From Ligula intestinalis (Eukaryota; Platyhelminthes; Cestoda; Diphyllobothriidea; Diphyllobothriidae), in contig JAYGXS010000005.1 in NCBI GenBank assembly GCA_036362985.1, positions 11,461,136-11,525,135 on the forward strand: a DNA stretch of 64,000 bases, read 5' to 3'. Numbering within the stretch: the first letter of the stretch is position 1; each line of letters opens with the position of its first letter. Below, piece after piece: positions 25,701 to 37,830 of the stretch. Made by a program: the position numbers and the translations under genes. The notes below the pieces were generated by a model that was not told the origin of the DNA, did not search any database, and saw only the letters and a program-made list of their open reading frames with translations.

Positions 25701-26234
25701 AACGTATTTAGAACAAGCAACCAATCAGAATGCATCACAGAGTGCACTTTTTTGGAATAAATAAGAGTTTGACGACAGAAATTATCTGTACAGATGGCCC
25801 CTGCTGAAGGGAGACGAAAAATGAGATTTGAGGAGGAGGAGGGACGGAGGGAGATAGGTAATAACAGAAATAGGGAATACATTAAGTCCGTGCGCTTTTA
25901 TACGTAGAGGTTAAAAATATATAAATATTAATTCGATCATACCACTTCTCAATGTTATGTTTTGCCGCTGTAGAAGGCTTTTTTATAAAGTATCGTTTGT
26001 TAACTAATATAGTAAGTTCTGTCTGGAAATATTGCAATGAAATACTTTTGCTGGAATTCACAGTATATATGCACCCGTAGGGGCATGTATAAATTGAGTT
26101 ATCTGCCGTGCGAGGAAAGGCGTAGACGTCGACAGTGAGCATTTCAAGAAAGCAAAGAAGACAACAATAAGGAGGGGGCGAGATTTGCGCATGGAAGCTT
26201 GAATCGGCTAGTCCAGGATCGCAATAGGAGCGGC
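22770..26234. other. Region downstream of the PKC stop, no gene seen
   Basis: Very AT-rich at 23.3-23.5 kb. Frames at 23594 (142 codons) and 24621 (151 codons) on the plus strand have no recognisable motif and lack supporting splice or start context. The PKC 3' UTR should lie at the right end. Confidence 0.3.
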
Positions 26235-26387
26235 CTAGACCTCAACCACAAATTCCGGATTGACAAAGGAAAAGCCGGGAAATTCAGTCTGGTCAAGGTT
26301 CATGATAAACAGTTTGTCTGTTGGCGTCAGGCGTACAGGCTCCTTGGTGAACTCTGAGTCGAAATTGGAAAAGTCGCGCGGACCCGA
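26235..26387 (-). CDS. Protein kinase C last coding exon, AGC C-terminal tail and stop
   Basis: This 153-bp exon begins [10 protein letters not shown], contains the turn motif RLTPTD and the hydrophobic motif FPGFSF, and ends NPEFVVEV followed by TAG. In the hydrophobic motif the Ser is present rather than an acidic residue. By family rules this argues for a conventional or novel PKC and against an atypical one. The acceptor is TTCTCTAG. The seven exons total 777 bp (258 residues plus the natural stop) spread over 33.2 kb. No strong polyadenylation hexamer lies close to the stop; the nearest AATAAA seen on this strand is at about 25439-25444. The exact isoform is unresolved because the regulatory region is outside the window. 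Confidence 0.95.
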   Translation of the reverse strand, partial: SGPRDFSNFDSEFTKEPVRLTPTDKLFIMNLDQTEFPGFSFVNPEFVVEV

Positions 26388-28189
26388 CTAGAGAAGACGC
26401 AAAATAGACACTTCAGGCTTTTGGCCAGATGCAACAAAAAGTAACGTATGAGTAAATTCCAAAAGAACTGTGAATTGAGTACCATTTACCGGTGTGTTTG
26501 GTTACATTTATGTGGAAAGACAACATCGTCGGTAATATAGGTAGTCCTGCGTTAAATTCCACAGGAATGACGGACTGATTTTTGGGGGTAAGGTTGACAA
26601 TGTAGATTTGGGTTAGATTCAGTTTTCAACTTCCTACACGGCAAGAGGTACCATTTCTAAAATCTAGAACAGTTATATCTGCACTATGAAGGGAGGAGGT
26701 TAACATGGGTGGTGCAAATCCAATCAGAATGAAGGGATTTATGGCACTTTTTTTCGCAGACACAGACGGCTTTTAAATATTCTAACGTTTTCAGTCCAAA
26801 GACAGATGTCTTTCACAGGGTACCAGCTAGGAAAGAGACAAAAAATGATATGAAACCTTTTCTGAGCATAATCGCTTCTATGAGTGGCGTACAAATGCTA
26901 CCGAGTGACACTTTTCAACTAAACCAGATTAAATGCACGGTTGTACGCTTGTAAAACCCTTAGCGAACATTCATCGCGATCGGCAAGGAAGCCACTGACG
27001 GTGCCCCTGGTTAGTCTGGAAGCAAGCAGCAGGAGCATATAGGCGTTAAAAGGACGGAGTATGCGCCGACGGGTGTATGTGTGTGAGTGTGCTATTTTGA
27101 CGTTTCCTAAATAATGCTGCATACAGTCACCCCCTTTTTTATTTACGTCTTCAGCACATATGTGATATGTGAGCTGCTTTTGGTGGGCATGCTTTACACA
27201 AACCCTACGTGTCAGGCTAGCTTGAAAATAAAATACCTCCAGATGCCAGTAAGAACCAGAGAGGCTGAGAGGCCAACTAGGACCTAGGCCGCGAAGTGCG
27301 CCGTAAAGGCAATTCGAACTTTGAGGGTAGAAAATTATCGTGCAAAGCCCGATTTAACGACGCACAAAAAAGCACAAGTTTCCATGACTTCTAATTATAG
27401 GACCACCATTGTGGATAATAAAATGCAGTGGATTAGGCAGCGAAATGCGGTAGGCCTTATTTTTGCATAAAACTGTGATCAGGAACACCTCCTTTGGAAG
27501 GCGCAGGTCGGTGCGTCTTCCTATCGGCCAGTTATGGATGCTGGTTTCCTAGTTTTCAGGGCAGCACGTCGCAAAAATGCTTTCAATTACCCACCAGGCA
27601 CTCAAAAAACCCAATACTTTTGGGATAAAATGTGAAAATGCGAGTAAGGTATGCTGCCTGAAGGAAGGTTTTTAGGAATTGCACAGGATGTTATCTTTCC
27701 ACGAGAAACACATTAAAACACGAAGCATTTCACAAAATTCGACCGGCTAAAACGGTTTTAACCGTCTTCTGAAAGTTGATTCATAACGTAGCTAGTACTT
27801 GATTTCTGAGTCATTGAGAGCATCTGCAAATAGCTCAAGCAACCTATCGAAATAACAGGTAAAGGAGAGTGTTCTATGGCAGAGCATATCAACAAAACTT
27901 CAGCAATATGGTCTGCTGAAATTCAAAAACATATCTTCGAACAAAATAAGATGCACTCCAACACGATATCTTAATTGGAACTCTGAAGTGTGTTTTTGAT
28001 TAGAAAATATAATTTAAATAGAGCTGCAAGAGTACTTATTGTACAACCTCATCCGAAAATACATCAGTCGCATCATGGTTGCACCTTTCGAACAAGCTTC
28101 TCTCTTGCTGCCTTTTAAAACAGAAATCTGTTAAAAGTACTACCTAATTAGTACGCATTTGGTCACAAAAAGTATCCACCTTTATAGAA

Positions 28190-28840
28190 ATCATGAATAA
28201 ACATATTCTTTCTTGTATTAATTTACTAATAAGGTAATTATTCTTCAAAGTTGATATCCCAAGAAAGAGTATTTTTCACTTTTCTAAAACCGAAAGTCCT
28301 TAATTATTTTGAGCCTAACCTACTGGAAAACCTGAGTTCAAGGTTTCCTAACTATAAGCGGTATAAATTTTCTGTAAATAAGATCTTACTTGTGTGTACG
28401 CTATTGAGAAGGAGTAATATAGGATTGCTAACATTTTTAGTGCATATGGCTCTCATAGTATACTTTATAAACAGCTTCAGTAAGTGGAAAGGCGCAAGGC
28501 TTAATAAATGGACATTTCAATTTCTTAAAAAATCTCATTATTCGTTAACATTTTAAAACCGGAAGATATTTTTTATGGATCATATCAATTGAAGACTGAC
28601 TTCACCATCAAGTGATTACAAGAGAGTTAAATTCATCGATTCTATATGATAGATTGGAGTTTATGAGAGTAGTGAAATTGAATGGGCAAATAAGTTTTAA
28701 TAAAGTAGTCATTTTTGCAGAGTGTAGTTTCTGAAAACAGAAGAACGAGGCTTGCTCAAAAGCCGGCAGCTTGGCCTGACTGAAATAGCTTCGAATTATT
28801 CCGCACGATAACCAAATAACAATGCTACGTCACTAAACCT
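28190..28840 (+). repeat. AT-rich dispersed repeat copy in the last PKC intron
   Basis: CTAAAACCGAAAGTCCTTAA, the AACCTGAGTTCAAGGTTTCC block, TAGTCATTTTTGCAG and GGCCTGACTGAAATAGCTTC correspond in order to the units at 50.5-52.9 kb. The 101-codon frame at 28251 is inside it. Confidence 0.42.
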
Positions 28841-31081
28841 TTCAATTGAAATTTTCAGCATTTCTGAAAAAGCACATCTATTGTTTTTGTAGAAGTCATA
28901 TAAACTATGTAATCGTGCTGTACTCCTTCTAGGTTGTAGGACGGGCCCATTTCCAGTGGGGCAAAACTGGCTTTTTTAGCACCGAGTGACGGCTCGATAT
29001 GCCCTATTCTCAGTCAATCGGCAGCAGTTCAAATCGTGCTATGTGGACGGAAGTAAAATGCATTCATAAGCAGTCACACTCATTTAGATTACTGGGAGCA
29101 CCTGGGGGCGTATCTCTGTCTACGGAAGGACAAATAATGGAGTAGCCAGTCATTACAGCATGCTTTGTAGACAAACTATAGGCTAAAACTCCTAAATTCA
29201 ATTGAAAGCTAAAAACCTAGTACGTTTTGTTTTCCTGATGCTTTACCCATCGGAATCGCATATGAGGTATGAAAAAGCATCCGAGGACAAATAACTTGTG
29301 CAAAAATACCAACCTCCTGCTCTACTTCTTCGTCTTACAAAATCAGAAGTTTGGATTCCAACGAGTTTTGCTACAGCGATGATATCTGGAGAGAAAGGAT
29401 ATTGCGCCACCCTCACTCCCGCGGATAAGCACATCGCTCATTGCCGGGATGTAAATCCCTTTAAGAGGACTACTTAAAAACGTTCGCTATGGCTGGATCT
29501 CCCCGCTCTCTATTTTCTGCCAGTAGTGTGAGTTAATCAACCTTCCCATTTCCTCTTACAGTAGCTGTGTTTCTCCATGGACTGTCAACTAAAGCGTGTT
29601 TTCGATTAGTGTGGTCGGGAGTGAACTTTTTTCCAACAACCTGTCAATGATGGCTTAATTTTGGTGACTTTCTTATTCACTTTTTATGCTCTCACAAGAA
29701 AAAATATCGTTATTAGAAAACACGCCTAAAAGTTTCTTTTTCGACTCATGCAAAAACATTTAACGTCATCTTTAAATTTTAGACTTTAGGAAGGGGACAT
29801 CGTTTGGTTTTGAAAATCGTTTCCATTGCCAAATAATTGTGAGCCTGACCACTTGAATTTGGGCTTTCCAAACTGCATGTTGTCCTTATAAGGAGAATCA
29901 CACAGTGATTTAAGCTATAAGGAAGACGCATAGTACCCATACAACTTTGCGATTGATGAGGACTATGTTACATTATTTACCAGCAGAAAAAGTAAATACA
30001 CTACTAGGATACTTTACTAATGAACATTTGACCGTCATAAGCATTACACAACTAGAGAGGCTTTTAGACCTACAGGTATCATTTATGCAAGTAAAGGCTT
30101 TCAGGGAGACGTAAGTTGCTATCAAATGAGTATAAGCGAGAATACTGTCGTGCTTAGTTTCAAGAAAAGTATATTAAAATTGTTAAGGGACATCAAAAAT
30201 CGGTCAGAAAAATAAAACCACAGCAGTCGCCTATGCAGAGTGTATTTTTCGCCGGCAGTTGAAAAGAACCTCTTTAAAAATGATAGCATCTTGACGCGAC
30301 TGATATATTTTGAGATGATATTGCGCGAGATTAGACGCTACAGCTATAGTGAAGTAACTTTTCTTCAAATCCTAACCACATTTCAAAATTTCGACTGATA
30401 TTTCTTGAGATAGCAATGCTACTGCAGGTCACAAGGTGGACTTTTTCTCAAACTGCAGACTTATTTTTTCTCGGCAAGACGCATTCTTCGCTAGTCGGCA
30501 AAAGACCATATCGTGTTACGCAAACGGAAGTAAAATGCAGTTGCATACATTCAGCTTATTATAAATACCAGGAAGTAGAGTATTGCCAATCGCATTTGTA
30601 ATATTTTTTGTCAAAACGAAAGAAAATCAGGTCTCTAGTTGAACAAAAGAAAATGCATGGAAGCCAAGCTCAAAATCACCCCTTTTGAGGACTTTCTGTT
30701 TCCTATGCTGATTCGCCTTTTTTTTGACTGAGAACCTGTCGGCCTCGCATATAGTATGTGAAGAAAAATGCACATGAAAAGCGGTCACTTAAAACGTCTG
30801 CTATGTATCCAACAGTCAAATCCTACGAGTAGAGAACCCTAGAAAGCGCAAAAAGACGTTTGGAGTCAAACTAAGGGGCTGACGATTACCGATAAGCCAG
30901 ATTTGGTCATTCCAATCTCCCTTGTCATTGTTGGTTATACTATCTATCTATATAACTAGCCTCTACGTCCACTTTCAAGCCCCAAGAAAGGCAAACCAAG
31001 GAAAAGCGGGACAAATGAATTCCACCGGCGATCAGTAACGAGTGTCAATATTTTCCGACGTAACCCTGCAGGACAGCGAGC

Positions 31082-31260
31082 TCGTGGCTGAATAGTCAGT
31101 AAGTTAAAGTGTTGATCAAAAGGTCACGAGTTGGAGCCGTGGGTGGTGCACCACTAGGGATCGGGTGTGCCTAGCTGATGATGGCTAATAAGCCAGAAAC
31201 GGTTACTTCAGTCGCCTTTGCCGGTGCCGACGATATTGTCTGCTACGATTACCACCAAGG
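31082..31260 (+). mobile_element. Second tRNA-derived SINE family, copy 1
   Basis: A head with GTGGCTGAATAGTCAGTAAG (A-box type) and AAAGGTCACGAGTTGGAGCC (B-box type), then GGTGGTGCACCAC, GCTGATGATGGCTAATAAGC and CAGAAACGG. It lies in a PKC intron. Confidence 0.65.
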
Positions 31261-31480
31261 TCCGAGAGATTAGACTGAAAACAGAGCGGACACGTTAGTT
31301 CTGTTAGCTGTCAGTGAGCTTTCATGAACAAATACCAACTGACATCGCTGTAGCGATGACCCCTGGTGAGAATGGAAACTTGCCCATCCGTCTCACGCCC
31401 CTCGAGAGGAACATACGCCAGTTCATTTTTAGGATACTGCATAAAAGTATGTAGAGCAGAGCCGAGCCATGAGAACTTAC

Positions 31481-31621
31481 AACTTTCGGTTTGAAGGGCG
31501 GCTGGATCTCACGGTTCTCAATTTTCTGCCAATCAATATGTCGGAAAAAAGGATGACCACAAATATTCTGCTCGCCGTTTGGGCCGCTGCCAAGCCGTTG
31601 CTGCGGATCCCGTGTGAGGAA
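31481..31621 (-). CDS. Protein kinase C exon, C-lobe end (FLTRDPQQRLG to PPFKPKV)
   Basis: This 141-bp, phase-0 exon of 47 codons contains FLTRDPQQRLGSG (subdomain XI with its conserved Arg), then HPFFRHIDW and IQPPFKPKV. The last motif marks the boundary between the kinase core and the C-terminal AGC extension. The acceptor is CGTTACAG and the donor is GTAAGT. Confidence 0.95.
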
Positions 31622-33049
31622 CTGTAACGAAAATTAACAATTATTACGCAATTTTGAAGAACAAAGAGAGTAGCTGTTTCATCACCAGCCTTACTTACAC
31701 ACTATTCGTACATGCAAAATAATCCCCAATATCTTCGCCACCAAACACTTTCACAATAGAGCGACATCTCACCCCCCCCCACCCTAAGTATTCAGTATTT
31801 TCAGATGGTTAAAGATGGGTGCTGTTTATGTTATGAGAATATTTCAAACTGGGCTGCATTCAATAAGTGCAGCACTCGTTCAACATCTTACTTTTAGCTG
31901 CTTGTGACTCTGACGATAGTTTTGAGTGAGCCGGAAACTGAAAAAATAAAGTTTATCCCGTCACCACCCCGCCTTTTTCTTCCTAGCTTGCATACAATAA
32001 TGCAATAAAGTGATATTCAGCAGAGAATAAGGCGGAAGTATAGCACACACACATGCCATTCAGTTCTCCAAATGACTAGAAAAAAGACGAAAATGATGTT
32101 GTAGGGAGCCAAAGGGTTGCCGAGTAGACAAAAAAGCATTCGGAGTAGGAGCGACGTTTGTTCTGCCAATCCTGGTGCAAAAAGCCCAAACCCGTATGCC
32201 CTTACAACTCTAATAACTTGGTAGTGCTACCTGTCTCACCTAGTGAGTGCTGGAATTCGCACTTGAAATGGAATGACGTCAGAATCTCCAGGTTAATTAC
32301 GTTTCCATTAGGAATAATGGCGTTGGCCGTTGGGTAGTTATTTAAAGCAAACAAACTCGGGATGTCCAGGGTGAAGTCGAAAAAACCTCAGGGGTTCTCG
32401 GCCAAGGAGATAGATAAGTCGAAGGGATGGCTTTCAAAGAACACTGGGCCCCGAAATTTAACACTATTTAACCTGTACATAAAGTATGTGATAAACCACA
32501 TTAAACACGACGACAGGAAGCTTAACGAGGATATTGGGGCACTTAAAACTTAGAGCAGTTAGAGCTTTACATGCTACGGAAAATATCCCTCTAATATTAT
32601 TAGGTAAAATTCGTATTCATTTGCAGAAATCCTCGCTTTCGATGCATGAAAAATGCCCCAAGTTAACGAAAGCTGTGCATCCAGACATACATTTCTATCG
32701 CAAGTGAATAATATAAACTTGAAATGTTTACTAAACGAAAGTTATCACAATTGACAAACTATTGTAAACGATTGAAAAGCCGTGTTGACAAACAATTGTT
32801 TTTGGTCATTCAGCATCAGGCCGGTACATGGCATGGGAATAAAATTAGTCAGTTAATTACAGCGTTTAAATAATTGTCAAGTTGGAGGAGGGGGGAGAAA
32901 AAGAGTGAGGGTAATTAAACAGTTGGGTTTTCCCTCGTCTTTTGAATGCGGGCGCCTGTACGGGTAGGACGCTGGTGGCGATGCACAGAGAAGACAGGGG
33001 GGATGTTCTCGCGGTCAGCTGGTTGAGTTCTGTATGTCAGCCGCACATT

Positions 33050-34168
33050 TTGCGCTTGCCTATTCTTAGTGGCTTCGTTTTATGTGTTTTCGGATGACGT
33101 GGTTTCGAGAGGTGTGGAATTTCCGCGTGCAGTCGGCTAAGGGAGTCAGATTGCTTGTACCAGCGCCTTTTGACAGCATAGAATGGGTTTTGCTAGCCGG
33201 ATTACCACTGCCTCTGCTGTGGCTAACACCCGTTTGCGCAGGCCTTTGGAGTAGTGTGTTGGTGTGCAATATATAACCCGAAAGGCTTCTCTCACGTCCA
33301 CTTGTTGGTTTATGTCAATTAGGGGGTGAGGATTGAGCTTGAGATCGTTCTATTCTCCCCTCTGCTGAGCCAGGCTGGTACGGGCTCGCATATTCTCTAC
33401 GCCAGACATCGCGTTGTTCGGCCAATATAGCCCACTCCACAGGAATAGGTGAACGAATAGATTCAAATCGATGTGGCCTAAAATGGTAGTCTGTCTTTAC
33501 CACCCATTCTTAGAAGGGGAGGATTATTGAAGAGTACACGTAAGTTTGTCGCCGGGAGGGCACTCGTGACTGCTGTCCTCAGGCGTCGTCTTACCAGTTC
33601 ACTTTCCGCGTCTCCCATAAAAGGCAGTCTTATGAATAGATGTTTCTTTTCCACCGTTGCAACTGCGGCCTTTGTGACACGCTCCTTGATGTTCCGAAGG
33701 GCGAACCTTTCTGGATGACCGGTTTCATGGAGTGTGTTCTGTAGCTGCTGCAATTCTACTTCCGCTATTTCAGGAGAGCTGATATGACGTATTCTGGCTG
33801 CCATTCCCTGGACTAGGTTCTGCCTGAGGTTAAGGGGTACGATGTTTTGGAAATTAACGTACTGTCCCGTCCAAGTTTCCTTCTTAAATATTCGGCGTTG
33901 TATGTAGCCATCCTCTTGTCCATTTAAGAGGACGTCCCCTGTAAATGTTAGCGCTGCGTGGGCTGCATTAATTTTTTTGGAGTAGACCATCGATATCAGT
34001 GGTCTTATTTGTCAGGCAAATTATATCATCCACGTATCGAACACAGAACTTCAGGTCATTGATAGTGTCTTTCAGCTTCGTTTTCTCGATCTTGCCTATA
34101 AAGACATTTGCAAGGAATGGTCCAGTAGTGAGCCCATTACCACTCCGTCTATTTGCAAGAATCAAAGT
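33050..34168 (-). pseudogene. 5'-truncated, decayed Penelope-like element (RT palm plus GIY-YIG)
   Basis: This fragment reads 5' to 3' on the minus strand. It begins inside the reverse transcriptase at a QIDGVVMGS-like segment (about 34160), then GPFLANVFIGKIE and the catalytic YVDD motif. A thumb-like region follows, with RRIFKKETWTGQYVNFQ and GDAESELVRRRL. After the GGKDRLPF block comes a GIY-YIG endonuclease with CGVGYIGRT near 33416-33441, then VDVREAFRVIYC. RT followed by a C-terminal GIY-YIG is the defining layout of PLEs. It is dead: in-frame stops occur just before and inside the GIY-YIG domain (the first at 33478-33480), there is a frame change near 34150, a short internal deletion follows the YVDD region, and all upstream RT motifs are missing. 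It lies in the PKC intron between 31.6 and 37.2 kb, on the gene's own strand. Confidence 0.85.
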
Positions 34169-34180
34169 AATTGCAAGTAT

Positions 34181-34325
34181 TTGAGTTGACCCAAGTGTGA
34201 AAAACTCTAGGCGTTTGGCGGGATTTGAACCCGCACATCAGAGAAAGCCTTTACCGTAGGCTAATGCTCAACGGCTGAGCTACAAACGCTCACTTCGCGC
34301 TCTGAGTTTAATCACACTTGGATCG
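34181..34325 (-). mobile_element. tRNA-like foldback element, single-module copy
   Basis: Starts TTGAGTTGACCCAAGTGTGA, contains one minus-strand tRNA-like unit (34211-34289; acceptor GCGTTTG pairing with CAAACGC, A box TAGCTCAG, B box GGTTCAAATCC), and ends at TAATCACACTTGGATC. It lies directly upstream of the truncated PLE. Confidence 0.7.
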
Positions 34326-34480
34326 AAATTACCCGCTCAACTTTTCGTTTATATGGAATCCACCAACACGGGAGCAAGTTGACTGCCCAAGCAGGATTTC
34401 CTAAGCAATCATCTAGAATCCACCAGAATGACTACTAGGCTGACTTAATTATTAAGTTGGTTTGGCAGATTTGGTCAATT

Positions 34481-34674
34481 TGAGTTGACCCAAGTGTGAC
34501 AAACTCTAAGCGTTTGACGGGATTTGAACCCGCGCATCTGAGAAAGCCTTTGCAGCGCGAACGTTTGTAGCTTAGTGGTAGAGCATTAGCCTCCGGCAAA
34601 GGCTTTCCCTGATGCGCGGGTTCAAATCCCGCCAAACGCCTAGAGTTTTTCACACTTGGGTCAACTAAAAGTAT
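34481..34674. mobile_element. tRNA-like foldback element, asymmetric copy
   Basis: The outer inverted repeats are TGAGTTGACCCAAGTGTGA on the left and TCACACTTGGGTCAACT on the right. The right arm holds a complete tRNA-like unit (34561-34639, plus strand) with a good A box (TAGCTTAGTGGTAGAGCAT) and a perfect B box (GGTTCAAATCC). The left arm keeps only the 3' half of the inverted unit, so the palindrome has lost part of one arm. Confidence 0.78.
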
Positions 34675-36888
34675 GCAAATCTACCAAACCAACTTGATAA
34701 TTGCCAGTGGTTTATTAAGTATAATGCCACGTATGTCCTTGCTGGTCGGCAGGCAAAATTAGTTGAAAAAATGCGAGCAAAAATGAGCCGCTCCAAGAGG
34801 TGAGGCGCTGCTACCCACGCCCTGGACAAGCACCGTCAATTTAACTTCGAGGGCACGTAGATAATGGCGCAGGCCGAAAATGAGGCCGGACGAGACCTAC
34901 AGTATGGCAAGTGCTGCATCCAAACGTCAAAAGCAAAGTTAGCTTGGTAGTTTAGCACATAATTGGTCACGTTATTTTAATCCTCTGCGAAGAGTTAATC
35001 CTGCGAGAGCTTTTAAAATAGGAGAATCGTCCATGTAGGTTAATTTTATTCAATGTAATCTGCAATAATTTAGGCGAAATAGGGAATAGCCTAAAAACCA
35101 AGTAATTCCTATGCTATTAAATACGACAGAACCAAACTTTTAATAAATATGCATTATTCTATGAAAAAAATCCAAACAATGCAAATATAAAGTAAAACAT
35201 CCAAAAACATCTGCCCTAAATTGTTCAGACGCACATGAAGCCAAGTTTAAAAAATAGCATTTATTTTATAAGACAAGTTATAATTTATGCTTTATGTTAT
35301 GTTCAGTTAACCTTTAAAGTACTTTTCCACAAAATGCAGTAGCAAAAATGTTTGGATCGCATTTCGTTTTGCCGTATCGTCTGAATGGCACATAGGCAAA
35401 GTTATGATCTATGTTACGGTGAAGTTGATGTAAAACAGGCCTTATTAAACGTTACACGTGTTATGTGTAACAAAACAGACAGAAATATAATAATTATGAA
35501 AATCTCTTATTATAAATATAGTCACACTTTTGTGCATTCGTAAGGTTAGAACAGGGCCTCGAAGTAATCAACTATGGCAAAATATGAAAAGTGAGTTTTT
35601 AACTCCCAATCAAACTGAATTATTTATATTTAGGTAAATTAGAAACCTGTCAAAAATCGCTTCCTTCATTTTAATAATATGGATGAAATTAATATTTACA
35701 GAAAGTCGTCAGTTGAATATCTCATTTGAGCGCTTTTTATAGCGGTAAACTAGTATCGATAGTTTTTTATTAATCTTAGGAATATCATACTACTGTTGTG
35801 AGCGTCCTTTTTACTCGAAAATGTGGTTTTATCTTTTGAGGCATTTCTAAATATGGTCCACATTACCATCTACAAAAAAAATCCAAAAACTCATTTTTTC
35901 GATGATGCTCTTGATGTTTCTCTTTTTTGAAATTTTCGTCACTTACACGTCGATAGGAATCTCGATTGATGGACAAACAAATGGAGACACTGAAACCGCT
36001 TAAAATATGCCGGAATTCAAAGGATTATATTAAATAAATACTTATCTGTTCATGGTAATGTGTGTAAACAAGTTTGAATAAATAAGAATTCTTTTAATAT
36101 AACGAAAGTGGCTAGGATATGTGTTCGAACTAAGAAAAAATTTAAATTTATTGTTTTTATTTTCAGCGATTTTTTACGTCTCCGTGACATGGGGATTATC
36201 GAGAAAATTTTATTTTTCTTAACAAACACTCAGTATTTCTTTTATTTCGTTGAAGTGCTAAATGTGCCTAATACTGCTCATTATTACTTCTAAGATTTCA
36301 TGAATGGGTTCACGCCAGTACGCTAGTGATGATGCAAATTTTACAAACTTATGCATTTGGCATGCAGCACTTGCCATACTGTAAGAGCAAATCTATAAAC
36401 GAAATTTTAACAATAGCGTCTTGCTTTTGCATCCACACGAGATCATAGTCAGCACGAAGACGCTGAATTTCTCGTGAATTAGTGGTAGGGGTGCGGAACT
36501 TTCGTAGCATCTATCACACTCCCACCTTTCTCAAACAGCTAAAGTAAATGACACGACAGTCATCAACGGGGGTCGAGCGCAGTGGCCGAAAAAAGTCCAC
36601 AGTACATCTATGCGTGTCACAAAATCCTGGTCCGCGCATAATAGGTCAGATTTTCACACAACGAGAACGGCTCGGCTCCTAACTGAGTGGGAGCGCAGTA
36701 CAGGCAATATTAAGAAGCTTTCAGTGCAGACTGTCTGTTAATCTGGAGAGGACCGAGTTATCTCCTCAGTTGGCAGCCTAGCCAGTCACGCTGGTTGACA
36801 CACAATGTTAGTTTAGGAGCGCGTCAGAACGTTTCTAGCTAGGGACATGCGTTGATGACCGTGGGAACGGAGTCAACGGCACGCTTTT

Positions 36889-36906
36889 TCTCTCTCTCTC
36901 TCTCTC
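36889..36906. repeat. (CT)9 microsatellite
   Basis: Nine uninterrupted TC units inside a PKC intron. Confidence 0.9.
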
Positions 36907-37152
36907 GCTTGCATCAGCCTTGCATCACATTACTGTCCAAGACGGTCTTTGTCGGTAATCTCTTTCTGTATCGATTTATAGTAGCGTTCATCCAAAGTGG
37001 AACATATCCTAGAGGCTAGCAATTAAACTACTTTTTCGCGCTCATTTACGTAGCAGCTGGAAAATTAAAAATCGTGGCTGAAAGCCTCATTTCTGATACA
37101 AATACAGAAAAAAAAGTGAAACACGCAAAAAGGCATTAATGGAGCGACGTAC

Positions 37153-37260
37153 GGCTTTGCATATCAAGGTGGTTTCTCGAGAGAGACAGCGGGGATAGGA
37201 GACCTCACCCAAGGCGATATTTCTGAAGAGTTCTTCTTCATCATCGCCGTCAAATGGCGG
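37153..37260 (-). CDS. Protein kinase C exon, PPFDG..EEELF segment (subdomain X)
   Basis: This 108-bp, phase-0 exon of 36 codons starts [12 protein letters not shown] and ends [11 protein letters not shown]. It continues AGQ of the previous exon into AGQPPFDG, the family's usual sequence. A TATTTTTCAG acceptor precedes it and a GTACGT donor follows ICKA. The intron on its 5' side is 4.3 kb and on its 3' side 5.5 kb. Confidence 0.93.
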
Positions 37261-37580
37261 CTGAAAAATATGGCAAAGGAAGAGTTATTTTCTGCCTGAC
37301 AGTCACTAGTTCAAAAGTAATTAACTGTCTAGTTCTTTCTTGGGTACTAAGCAATGACCGCATTATCTCTAGTATTTTTAAGTTGGAAGATGTATGTACG
37401 TAGAAATTTATTTGTTCATTTTGATCTGTTGACCTTGTACATTTTGAGCGAATATAAGAATTTGAAATTATTTTAGGCATTGAGGCTAGGGTTTGATGAT
37501 GTTGCGAGGTACTAAGACCTAAGCCTAGGCATAAACATTATCGAATGACGGTTTATGGCTTTTTAGGTCTTTCAGTTAAT

Positions 37581-37830
37581 TTGAGTTGACCCAATTTTGA
37601 AAAAAACCTCAGGGCGTTTGGCGGGATTTGAACCAGCGTATCAGAAAAGGCTTTTACCGGAAGCCAACATTCTAACCGCTAAGCTACAAGTGCCCCACCA
37701 AACGCCTCGAGTTTTGGGGCGTTTTTAGCTTAGAGGTTAGAATGTTGGCTTACGGTAAAGGCCTTCTCTGATACGCTGGTTTAAATCCCACCGAACGCCC
37801 TGAGTTTTTTTCACAATTGGGTCAACTCAA
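37581..37830. mobile_element. 250-bp palindromic element with two head-to-head tRNA-like modules
   Basis: Arms of about 116 bp (37581-37696 and about 37715-37830) are near-perfect inverted copies. Each begins TTGAGTTGACCCAATT at the outer edge. Each arm contains a tRNA-like unit with an A-box-like TAGCTTAG, a GGC/GCC anticodon-type stem and a B-box GGTTTAAATCCCA. The 5' end GGGCGTTT can pair with the 3' end GAACGCC-like segment. The variable region, at about 11-12 nt, is too long for a normal class I tRNA. This is a foldback/MITE-like element, not a tRNA gene pair. Confidence 0.8.

Larger units (their letters stand above)
26388..31480 (-). other. Last PKC intron (5.1 kb)
   Basis: Apart from AT-rich repeat copies (28.2-28.8 kb, and similar text at 29.8-30.4 kb) and a SINE at its 5' end, I see no gene or structured element. 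Confidence 0.8.
31622..37152 (-). other. PKC intron (5.5 kb) holding a PLE and tRNA-like elements
   Basis: Contains the dead PLE, two adjacent tRNA-like foldback elements and AT-rich DNA (34.9-36.3 kb) without recognisable features. Confidence 0.8.

Noticed and set aside
31082..31260. A third hammerhead class in the second SINE family (CTGATGA, 5-bp hairpin, GAAA)
   Set aside because: The core order is tempting, but the strand before CTGATGA cannot pair with the sequence after any UH site, and a simple alternative hairpin explains the GAAA region.
34561..34639. A functional tRNA gene (good A and B boxes, pairing acceptor ends)
   Set aside because: The variable region is about 11-12 nt, position 33 is not T, and the module sits inside a repeat with inverted termini in several copies. 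It is tRNA-derived, not a tRNA gene.
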